Origin: Mesobacillus harenae
Lineage (GTDB): Bacteria; Bacillota; Bacilli; Bacillales; Cytobacillaceae
Length of the DNA: 64,000 bases
Reading direction: 5' to 3'
NCBI RefSeq assembly: GCF_013343715.1
Contig: NZ_JABUNR010000011.1
Location: 94,505-158,504 of the forward strand
The position numbers and the translations under genes are program-made. Positions 52,487 through 58,966 of this stretch are shown piece after piece; the stretch's first letter is position 1, and every line of letters begins with the position of its first letter. The notes beneath the pieces are model-generated. The model saw nothing but the letters and a program-made list of their open reading frames with translations, searched no databases and was not told the origin of the DNA.

Positions 52487-52834
52487 TTGGTAGTGGTCTT
52501 CTTTTGCGAATTTAACAAGCAGATGAGCGAATTTATGACGCTCTTCTTTATTACCTGCTTTCCAAAGCTCTTTTAATAGCTTTTCTTCACGGTTTTTCGG
52601 CTCTACGTTCTCTGCCAGATACTCGGCAATTTTCTCGGCGGTCACTGCAAGCTGCTCTTCATTTAAACCAATGTTTTTTCCAACTTCAATTCGTTTATGC
52701 AAGTATTCTTTAAATTCATTAAAGTTTTCAAGGATATCTTCAGTTCGCCCAGAATCAATCCTGTCTAATGTGCCTGGCACCTTTTCTTCCTCAACTGTAC
52801 CGTTCTTCTTAATCATATGGTTTTTTTCTGTCAT
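52484..52834 (-). CDS. DUF3243 family protein (YmfJ-like)
   Basis: A 116-residue protein whose residues 30-112 match the DUF3243/YmfJ fold: NFNEFKEYLHKRIEVGKNIGLNEEQLAVTAEKIAEYLAENVEPKNREEKLLKELWKAG. A 30-residue charged N-terminal extension precedes it. Function unknown in Bacillus. ATG 52834 follows AGAGGAGG at good spacing. Confidence 0.85.
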   Translation of the reverse strand: MTEKNHMIKKNGTVEEEKVPGTLDRIDSGRTEDILENFNEFKEYLHKRIEVGKNIGLNEEQLAVTAEKIAEYLAENVEPKNREEKLLKELWKAGNKEERHKFAHLLVKFAKEDHYQ

Positions 52835-52928
52835 GAAAACGTCCTCCTCTATGAATTTACTTTTTACATATCCAGCAAAGCTGTTCTATAAACCTCACCA
52901 TTTAAGAGAAACAAACATGAATACAATT

Positions 52929-52964
52929 AAAAAAGGTGCAGACCACAAGGCCCGCACCTTTTTT
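52929..52964. terminator. Hairpin terminator, possibly bidirectional
   Basis: AAAAGGTGC (52931-52939) pairs with GCACCTTTT (52954-52962) with flanking A and T runs. On the minus strand it would end transcripts of the small-gene pair at 53007-53299. Confidence 0.75.
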
Positions 52965-53006
52965 AAGTCCGAAAGACGGACACTTCTGGAAGAAGAATAC
53001 TTGAAT

Positions 53007-53145
53007 GGGATGAATCGACCAAAACATATGTCGTCGATTCAGTACGAACTTGCCTATAGGCAGCTCAGTATATCTTCCTTTACAGGACATCTTGCATACG
53101 TTTTTGAAGTTACGGCTGAGTCTTCCAACTTAACCAGTCCCTTCT
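53007..53145 (-). pseudogene. Degenerate tandem copy of the small gene at 53174
   Basis: On the minus strand the segment GRYTELPIGKFVLN..SIHP aligns with GRFAQLAKGTLVMN..SVHP of the intact copy. Both follow the same 13-base GAAGGGACTGGTT block. This copy lacks the start codon, has lost about five codons near the N-terminus and has no stop at the equivalent place, so it reads on into the terminator at 52929. Likely a decayed duplicate. An ORF on the plus strand over it (52917-53147) is probably a shadow. Confidence 0.45.
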
Positions 53146-53173
53146 AATTGCGTTCGCTGTTGCCTAAAGGAAT

Positions 53174-53299
53174 TTAGTTGCTGGGGTGAACCGAATCCTG
53201 CGTATATCGGTTCATGACGAGCGTGCCTTTAGCCAGCTGCGCAAATCTTCCTCCAGATGCAATGCCAATGTGTTCTGAAGTCGCTGTTACGTTTTTCAT
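53174..53299 (-). CDS. Small protein of 41 residues, tandemly duplicated
   Basis: On the minus strand ATG 53299 lies about 10 bases after AAGGGACT, and the frame ends TAA 53174. The sequence begins MKNVTATSEHIGIASGGRF and ends in TQDSVHPSN, with a GRF-x-QLAKGTLVMNR core shared with the degenerate copy at 53007-53145. Conservation of the amino-acid pattern against nucleotide drift supports translation. No signal peptide or membrane helix. Family unknown to me. Confidence 0.45.
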   Translation of the reverse strand: MKNVTATSEHIGIASGGRFAQLAKGTLVMNRYTQDSVHPSN

Positions 53300-53449
53300 C
53301 GTGAACCAGTCCCTTCGTTATAATTGGCTTGCATTACTTATTTACCCGGGGTATAGAGACTAAAACAATATAAACTAAAACAAAATATGGTAATTTTGTG
53401 AAAAATGTTAAATAAGCCCTGTATTAAATGCCGTTAACAAACAGAAGGT

Positions 53450-53483
53450 AAGGAAGAAAAGCAGACGCTATAGTTGCGCCTGC
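53450..53483 (-). terminator. Minus-strand terminator of mscL
   Basis: On the minus strand GCAGGCGC pairs with GCGTCTGC (one wobble), followed by TTTTCTTCC. Confidence 0.7.
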
Positions 53484-53494
53484 ATTGATTAACG

Positions 53495-53881
53495 TTATTT
53501 TTTAGCGTTTTCTTTTAGCAGATCCCGAATCTCAATTAGTAGTTCTTCTTTCGGGTCAATTACTAAAACATCTTCGCTTTTTTCTTCCTCTTGCTTTTTT
53601 TTCAAGTGATTTATAAACCTTATAAACATAAAAATTGAAAAGGCGATAATTACAAAGTCGGTTACAGTCTGAATAAAGGCACCATATTTAATCTCTGCAT
53701 TAAAATAAGGATAGGAGAGTTCAGAAAAATCAATACCTCCCATGAACACACCAATTACCGGCATAATAATGTCATCAACAAGAGACGTAACGATCTTTCC
53801 GAATGCTGCCCCGATAACCACCCCAACAGCTAGATCCAGTACATTTCCCCGCAAAGCAAATTTCTTAAATTCCTTAAACAT
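53495..53881 (-). CDS. mscL: Large-conductance mechanosensitive channel MscL
   Basis: A 128-residue channel subunit with the highly conserved N-terminus [40 protein letters not shown], the periplasmic loop, the second helix [18 protein letters not shown], and a C-terminal acidic/helical bundle. It opens at extreme membrane tension to release solutes on osmotic downshock. ATG 53881 follows AGGAGG. Single gene with its own terminator. Confidence 0.96.
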   Translation of the reverse strand: MFKEFKKFALRGNVLDLAVGVVIGAAFGKIVTSLVDDIIMPVIGVFMGGIDFSELSYPYFNAEIKYGAFIQTVTDFVIIAFSIFMFIRFINHLKKKQEEEKSEDVLVIDPKEELLIEIRDLLKENAKK

Positions 53882-54082
53882 ATAATAGCCTCCTGCTAGT
53901 AGATAATCTCTATTTTATTATGGAAGGTGTCTATAAACAAATTGAAAACCTTTTTTTCAATTAGCAGAATGTTACCAGATTGAGTTACTTCCTTCTAAGC
54001 AGGCAAAGGTTTATTTCTATTGGTACTTTTTTATAACCCGACACTTGACGGGTTACCCTATATAATAACTATATTTTCAGAG

Positions 54083-54111
54083 TTGTAGTTTTAATAAAAT
54101 TCAGATATGGT
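54083..54111 (+). promoter_or_regulatory. Candidate sigma-A promoter of the DUF6230 operon
   Basis: TTGTAG (54083-54088), 17 bp, TATGGT (54106-54111), 54 bases before the TTG start at 54166. The rest of the 53882-54165 gap holds nothing I recognise. Confidence 0.4.
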
Positions 54112-54165
54112 ATAAGAAAGACAAAAGTTTTTATAATATTTAAAAAACTACGGAGGTGGACTTCA

Positions 54166-54735
54166 TTGAACGAGGCTATTCTAATGAAAAGCAAAACAAA
54201 TAAGAAGGTATTCTTTACTTCACTTGCTTCGGGTTTATTAGCACTGGGGCTCCTGTTGGTATCTTTTGGCCTTTCAGGCGTCGCTTATGCTGTACCGATC
54301 GCGGGAGTTGGAGACTTTTATGTAGAGTTTGACAAGCTAGAGGGCGAAGGCTATCAGTTTTATCCAAAGATAGGAGAGACAAGCGGTGAGGCTGCTGCTC
54401 CTCAGGGAACCAACCTAATCGAAACCGTCACTATTACGAATCTGAAACTCTATAAAGATTTTAAAGTGGGTGGCGAATGGATAAGGGTCCTTATTACCGC
54501 TTCGAAACCAGTGAAAATTACTGGTCTTCACCAGGATGCGGGCTCTGTGGAAGCTAACGCAACTTTTGCGAATCAGAAGCTTGAAGAAAATTTCAGTGAC
54601 GATTGGCAAAAACAGTTTTCTCTTTCCTCGAGTACAATCGTGCTTGAAAACGCAAAGCTAAAGACACACTATTTATTCCAGGAAACCATTAATATGAACG
54701 GTATGAAGCTGACAGTTGAAAAAATTAAAAAATAA
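54166..54735 (+). CDS. DUF6230-like secreted protein
   Basis: A 189-residue protein with an N-terminal signal or anchor helix (FFTSLASGLLALGLLLVSFGLSGVAYA) and a beta-rich extracellular domain starting VPIAGVGDFYVEFDKLEGEGYQFYPKIG, which resembles the DUF6230 pattern I know from actinobacterial proteins. It is followed by a DUF6114-like gene, the same order recalled in actinobacteria. TTG 54166 follows GGAGGTGGA. Proposed to be a lipid- or envelope-associated protein; no activity known. Confidence 0.65.
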   Translation: MNEAILMKSKTNKKVFFTSLASGLLALGLLLVSFGLSGVAYAVPIAGVGDFYVEFDKLEGEGYQFYPKIGETSGEAAAPQGTNLIETVTITNLKLYKDFKVGGEWIRVLITASKPVKITGLHQDAGSVEANATFANQKLEENFSDDWQKQFSLSSSTIVLENAKLKTHYLFQETINMNGMKLTVEKIKK

Positions 54736-54750
54736 TAGGGGGGTTGGAGA

Positions 54751-55137
54751 ATGATATTTCGAAAGTGGAGGCATTCGCGGCCTCTGTGGGGTTCCATTAT
54801 AACTATTATTAGCGGCCTTCTCATTCTCTGGGTTCCATTTAATTTATACCTGAGCACATTCCTGCCTGGTTCGGTCGCTATTATCGGCCTGCTGTTTGGC
54901 GGTTTAATTACCTTGTTGGGGATTCTTGCCTTTTTCTTTCCAAGCTCATCGAAGGTTTTGGGGATCATTACAATTTTCCTTTCAATATTATCTGTTATAG
55001 GTGCGCTCGGAGGCTTTTTATTTGGTACGATATTTGGAATTATCGGAGGATCGCTCTTAAATGCATGGAGAATGGTACCAGATGAAGAGGAAGAAGAGGC
55101 AGAATCCGACTTAACTCGGACTGCACAAACCGGTTAA
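54751..55137 (+). CDS. DUF6114-like four-helix membrane protein
   Basis: A 128-residue membrane protein with a short basic N-terminus (RKWRHSRPLWGSI) and four helices. The motif GALGGFLFGTIFGIIGGSLLNAWRM matches the end of DUF6114 proteins (GGF-x2-G-x3-G-x2-GGSL-x2-AW). An acidic C-tail follows. Lies 15 bases after the DUF6230 gene and 12 before the repeat-protein gene, so the three are one operon. Partner or membrane anchor of its neighbours by inference. Confidence 0.7.
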   Translation: MIFRKWRHSRPLWGSIITIISGLLILWVPFNLYLSTFLPGSVAIIGLLFGGLITLLGILAFFFPSSSKVLGIITIFLSILSVIGALGGFLFGTIFGIIGGSLLNAWRMVPDEEEEEAESDLTRTAQTG

Positions 55138-55149
55138 AGGAGAGACAGA

Positions 55150-56457
55150 ATGAAGCTAAAAAAACGGGTGAAGCATAAAGCACTGATATTATTTCTAAGT
55201 TTCCAGCTCATTGGGTTGTCTGTCCTCCCGTTTGTAAACGCTGCCACTTCCTCGAGTGATGAAGGGTTTATCATCCAGGCTGACCGCGTAATTGGTGAAA
55301 ATATGAAAGTGACAATTGTAAGCTCAGAAACATCTAGATCTTCTGGAAAACCAATGCTCCGCTTCACCTATGATTCCGCGCAAATATACGGAATGAAACT
55401 GACCAAAAGGTTTAACACACCAAACGGTCCAGTCAGCTTAACGATGAAGGCAAGCGGTCCAGTGCATATGAAAGGGATGACTGTGGATGCTAGCAATGTT
55501 TCTTTTAATGGAGCATGCTTATATGCCTTAAAAGTAATTCCGGATGCAGGACTTGATAATGTAACCATGGTGGCGCATTACATGAATGCGGAAAACAGCA
55601 GTTTGAGTAACCTGAAAATGGAAACGGTTAATGGAGATGGCGGAGTATCCATGCCAGGAAAACTTAAAATTCTGGAAGACTTGTCAGCTATGCCGTTTGA
55701 ACAAATGAAGAGAGAGATTGCCAGAATTTCAAGCGGGAACCTTCCGCTGACTTGTGAAGAGGCACAGGATGATAATACAGATAGTCCAGCCGTCAGCATT
55801 GAAGACGGAGCAGAGCAGGTCGGAGAACTAATTGAAGAGATTACAAATCCAGTCTCTGATATAACAGATCCTGTTACAGAAATTGTGGAAGATGTGACAG
55901 ACCCGCTAAAAGATGTAGTGGATACAGTGAAAAACCCTGTAAAAGACGTGGTAGATGTCGTTGACAAGGTAACCGACCCGGTCAAAGATATAGTAGATAA
56001 GGTAACCACCCCAATAAGAGATACAGTGAAAGGGCCGGTGAAGGAAACCGTTGATAAAGTAGCCGAGCCAGTGGATGAAATAGTACAGAAAACAACAAAG
56101 CCTGTTCTAACTACTGTAAAAAAAGCCACAGAGCCTGTTACAAAGCCAGTTGTAGAAACTGTTGATAAAGTGGCATTAACGACTTGTCAAAAATTATCAG
56201 AGGCAAATGGTGTTATTACAAAAGAGCTCGGTTTAGAAATGATTGATAAGGCTCTTAAAGAGGGTAAAACGCTTGAGCAGCTGTGCCCAACAGATAAAAC
56301 TCTAACAGAGCGCCTTCTGAAGTGGGAGACGGGATTACTAGATTCACTCGGTCTGTTATCTTTGCTCGGTTTAAAAAACACAGACCCCGAAGTTAACCTG
56401 AAGAAGTTACGCGATGTAATCTTGAAAGCTGAAGATGGCTCGGTCATTAAGCCTTAA
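55150..56457 (+). CDS. Secreted protein with 11-residue amphipathic repeats
   Basis: A 435-residue exported protein. The signal peptide (residues 1-31) ends near VNAATS. Residues 36-205 form a beta-rich domain with two Cys, containing IIQADRVIGENM and VSLTMKASGPVHMKGMTVDASNVSF, which looks related to the domain of the gene at 54166. Residues about 232-340 are 11-residue units of the type [DNEKT]-P-[VLI]-x-[DE]-x-V-x-x-V-x, predicted amphipathic helices reminiscent of lipid-surface-binding repeats. A C-terminal helical domain (residues 345-435) follows with two more Cys. No LPXTG or membrane anchor. RBS AAAGGAGA. Confidence 0.75.
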   Translation: MKLKKRVKHKALILFLSFQLIGLSVLPFVNAATSSSDEGFIIQADRVIGENMKVTIVSSETSRSSGKPMLRFTYDSAQIYGMKLTKRFNTPNGPVSLTMKASGPVHMKGMTVDASNVSFNGACLYALKVIPDAGLDNVTMVAHYMNAENSSLSNLKMETVNGDGGVSMPGKLKILEDLSAMPFEQMKREIARISSGNLPLTCEEAQDDNTDSPAVSIEDGAEQVGELIEEITNPVSDITDPVTEIVEDVTDPLKDVVDTVKNPVKDVVDVVDKVTDPVKDIVDKVTTPIRDTVKGPVKETVDKVAEPVDEIVQKTTKPVLTTVKKATEPVTKPVVETVDKVALTTCQKLSEANGVITKELGLEMIDKALKEGKTLEQLCPTDKTLTERLLKWETGLLDSLGLLSLLGLKNTDPEVNLKKLRDVILKAEDGSVIKP

Positions 56458-56461
56458 TTCG

Positions 56462-56494
56462 AAAAAGCAGAGGATAATATTCCTCTGCTTTTTC
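56462..56494. terminator. Bidirectional terminator
   Basis: AAAAAGCAGAGGA pairs with TCCTCTGCTTTTT across ATAATAT, ending the three-gene operon. Confidence 0.92.
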
Positions 56495-56553
56495 CTATCT
56501 TGGGAAACTTTTTAAAAAAGCTGCGGCACATCCTCAGCTTCTCATGAATACTA

Positions 56554-56826
56554 TTAATACTTGATTGTAAAAGAGGAATAATTCTCGCTTCTCTCTATTT
56601 CGTTCACTTCAACATTCTCCACGTTTGAGAAAGGGTTTCCATGGCGAATCTCATTTATGAACTTATTTAAACCTTCTTCTAAGCCAAGTGCACTAATTTC
56701 TACTTTCCCATCTGGCAGATTTTTAGCCCAGCCCCTAATGTCATGCTGGATCGCCTTCATTTGTGAAAAGTAACGGTAACCTACTCCTTGAACATTTCCA
56801 GAAACAATAATTTGAACTTGTTTCAA
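56554..56826 (-). CDS. acyP: Acylphosphatase
   Basis: A 90-residue enzyme hydrolysing acyl phosphates. The signature VSGNVQGVGYRYF contains the catalytic Arg, and GWAKNLPDGKVEI contains the Asn. The TTG start at 56826 follows GGGGGCGAAG. Short and complete compared with the usual 90-95 residues. Confidence 0.93.
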   Translation of the reverse strand: MKQVQIIVSGNVQGVGYRYFSQMKAIQHDIRGWAKNLPDGKVEISALGLEEGLNKFINEIRHGNPFSNVENVEVNEIERSENYSSFTIKY

Positions 56827-57246
56827 GACTTCGCCCCCAGATATTACTCTATTTAGAATTTATCTTTTACCACCTTATTATATCAATAAAGCATTAAGTC
56901 GTATAGAAAGCCAGAGCCCCTAGTTTTTTGACGGAGCTTATCGACATTTAAAAAGGCAGTACAGAAGTGTTGCTAATATCAACGTTTAAATTAAATGCTT
57001 ATTTGAAAAGGGAAGCAGGGAAGGCTTAATCCAGGAATGCTAGTAGTAAGTCTGAATCCGGGGGCTAACCAAAATCAAAGAAGCAACGCTAATTAGACTG
57101 AAAAAGAAAGACCAAATCATAGGTGATTTGGTCTGCTCATTTATGGGTGTCATTTGTTCAGGAATGCGGAACTACTCACTGTAAAAAAACTTCTTTGTCA
57201 AAATTCCTAATAAAACTTAGCAGCTAAACAAGCTCCTAAACAGCTT
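56827..57246. other. 420-bp intergenic region between acyP and ampS
   Basis: The right part carries the minus-strand terminator of the peptidase gene (57101-57133). The left part is AT-rich and would hold the acyP promoter. No small ORF or known RNA motif is recognised. Confidence 0.5.
57101..57133 (-). terminator. Minus-strand terminator of the aminopeptidase gene
   Basis: AGACCAAATC (57109-57118) pairs with GATTTGGTCT (57124-57133). On the minus strand CTTTCTTTTTC follows the stem. Confidence 0.8.
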
Positions 57247-58479
57247 TTAAACTGCCCAGTCTCCATTTCGAAATACTGGCTCAGATGTTCCATCTTCGGT
57301 TATCCCGTCGATATCCATCTCAGAAGAGCCGATCATAAAGTCCACATGGGTGAGACTTTCGTTCAAGCCATTTTCCTGAAGTTCTTCAGAATTCATTTTC
57401 TTGCCGCCTTCAATACAGAAGGAATACGCACTTCCGATCGCTAGATGATTTGAAGCATTTTCATCGAACAAAGTATTGAAGAAAAGAATATTCGATTGTG
57501 AAATAGGAGAATTGTAAGGCACAAGAGCCACTTCACCAAGGTAGTGGGAGCCTTCATCTGTCTCTACAAGGCGCTTTAAAATCTCTTCACCTTCCTCAGC
57601 CTGAAAATCAACAATTCGGCCATTTTCAAACGTTATCTTAAATCGATCAATGATATTTCCGCCATAGCTTAACGGCTTTGTACTGGAAACAACCCCGTTA
57701 ACCCCAGTTTTCAATGGAACAGTGAAAACTTCCTCAGTCGGCATATTGGCCATAAATTCATGACCTTGTTCATTCACACTTCCTGCCCCAACCCATAGGT
57801 GGTTTACGGGAAGTTCGATTGTTAGGTCAGTACCCGGAGCCCGATAGTGCAGCTTTTTATAGTGCTTGCTGTTTAGGTAATCAACTTTTTTATGAAGGGA
57901 GGCATCATGCTCTTTCCACGCTGCAACAGGGTCTTTAGTATCCGCCCTGACTGCCTTGAAAATGGCTTCCCACAATTTATTTACACTACTTTCATCTGTC
58001 TCATTCGGAAATACCATTTTAGCCCAGGCTTGTGAAGGTACGGCGATAACTGTCCAGCTGACCTTATCAGATTGAATATATTGGCGGTATTGCTTAAGTG
58101 CTTGCCCGGCAGCTTTTTGAAAATTAGATATTCGTGAAGGATCTACTCCTTTTAGCAAATCAGGACTAGAGGAAACAATCGACATAAAGGCGGCACCTTT
58201 TTCAGCAAGTTCCTGAGTTTCTTTAGCACGCCATTCAGGGAATTCTTGAAACGCTTCATCAGGGGCTAAGTCATATTTCGTTCTGGAAACAACATCGTCA
58301 TTCCAGTTAACGATGACATTTTGTGCTCCTGTCTCATAAGCTTTTTTAACAGCAACCCGTACAAAATCAACTGCGTCAAGAGTCGCGTTAATTACAAGGG
58401 TTTGCCCCTTCTGGACATTTACTCCTACTTTTATTGCTAGTTCAGCATATTTCTCTAAATTTGTTTGAAATTGGCTCAT
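57247..58479 (-). CDS. ampS: M29 family aminopeptidase (AmpS/AmpT type)
   Basis: A 410-residue metallo-aminopeptidase. M29 motifs seen are LELPVNHLWVGAG-like (here IELPVNHLWVGAGSVNEQGHEFMANMPTEEVF, with metal-binding Glu/His), GGNIIDRFKITFENGRIVDFQAEEGEE, and ASNHLAIGSAY..TH-DFMIGS near the end. It releases N-terminal residues from peptides in the cytoplasm. ATG 58479 follows AAAGGAGA. Monocistronic with its own terminator. Confidence 0.93.
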   Translation of the reverse strand: MSQFQTNLEKYAELAIKVGVNVQKGQTLVINATLDAVDFVRVAVKKAYETGAQNVIVNWNDDVVSRTKYDLAPDEAFQEFPEWRAKETQELAEKGAAFMSIVSSSPDLLKGVDPSRISNFQKAAGQALKQYRQYIQSDKVSWTVIAVPSQAWAKMVFPNETDESSVNKLWEAIFKAVRADTKDPVAAWKEHDASLHKKVDYLNSKHYKKLHYRAPGTDLTIELPVNHLWVGAGSVNEQGHEFMANMPTEEVFTVPLKTGVNGVVSSTKPLSYGGNIIDRFKITFENGRIVDFQAEEGEEILKRLVETDEGSHYLGEVALVPYNSPISQSNILFFNTLFDENASNHLAIGSAYSFCIEGGKKMNSEELQENGLNESLTHVDFMIGSSEMDIDGITEDGTSEPVFRNGDWAV

Positions 58480-58545
58480 GGACTTGTCTCCTTTTCAGAA
58501 AGTTCTAGTTCATTGTAGCGATAAAAATGACCATAGTGCAAGCAT

Positions 58546-58587
58546 GGTGACAGGCACCTTCCATTTTTCTGGAGGATGCCTGTCACC
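58546..58587. repeat. REP-like palindromic intergenic repeat
   Basis: GGTGACAGGCA (58546-58556) and TGCCTGTCACC (58577-58587) are perfect 11-bp arms around CCTTCCATTTTTCTGGAGGA. Palindromes with GGTGCCTGTCACC-type arms are a familiar multi-copy repeat in Bacillus genomes. Confidence 0.7.
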
Positions 58588-58714
58588 TATAGGTCACTGA
58601 TTAAGAAAAAATGATGCTCTCAAACCAAATTAAGTAGGTTACAATTATGTATAAGGGAAAAAGTTCATGTTATATCAATTTATAAAAAAGTATGTCTGTT
58701 GAGGGGAGAAATAC

Positions 58715-58906
58715 ATGGATATATTACTGATTCTTGTGTTCGTTATTATTGCGGCTGTGTTAATTGGCACTTTGGCTTTGGCTGGGAAAGGTGATTCGGA
58801 TTACACCTCAGCAACAAAAGGAAATGTGACCCGGCTGACACTTATCTATATAGCCTTGACAGTCATTTTGGTGGTTGGTTTAGGAATCTATATCTTTTTA
58901 ATATAA
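58715..58906 (+). CDS. Small two-helix membrane protein (63 residues)
   Basis: Two membrane helices (ILLILVFVIIAAVLIGTLALA and LIYIALTVILVVGLGIYIFL) separated by a short polar loop KGDSDYTSATKGNVTR. The pattern looks like a conserved Bacillus small-protein family whose database name I am not sure of. RBS GAGGGGAGA lies before ATG. Followed by a strong bidirectional terminator. Confidence 0.65.
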   Translation: MDILLILVFVIIAAVLIGTLALAGKGDSDYTSATKGNVTRLTLIYIALTVILVVGLGIYIFLI

Positions 58907-58924
58907 TCAGCAAGCCCAGTCGTA

Positions 58925-58966
58925 AAAAGAAGGAAAAGCGAAAAGTCGCTTTTCCTTCTTTTTTAC
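58925..58966. terminator. Bidirectional terminator
   Basis: AAGAAGGAAAAGCGA pairs with TCGCTTTTCCTTCTT around AAAG. It overlaps the stop codon of topB on the minus strand. Confidence 0.92.

Noticed and set aside
52917..53147. Plus-strand 76-codon ORF with a polar, plausible-looking sequence.
   Set aside because: It has no good SD, starts inside a terminator hairpin, and the opposite strand shows homology to the small gene at 53174, so it is best seen as a shadow.
58715..58906. Naming this small membrane protein as a bacillithiol-related factor.
   Set aside because: I have only a vague memory of such a family label and nothing in the sequence supports an enzymatic role.
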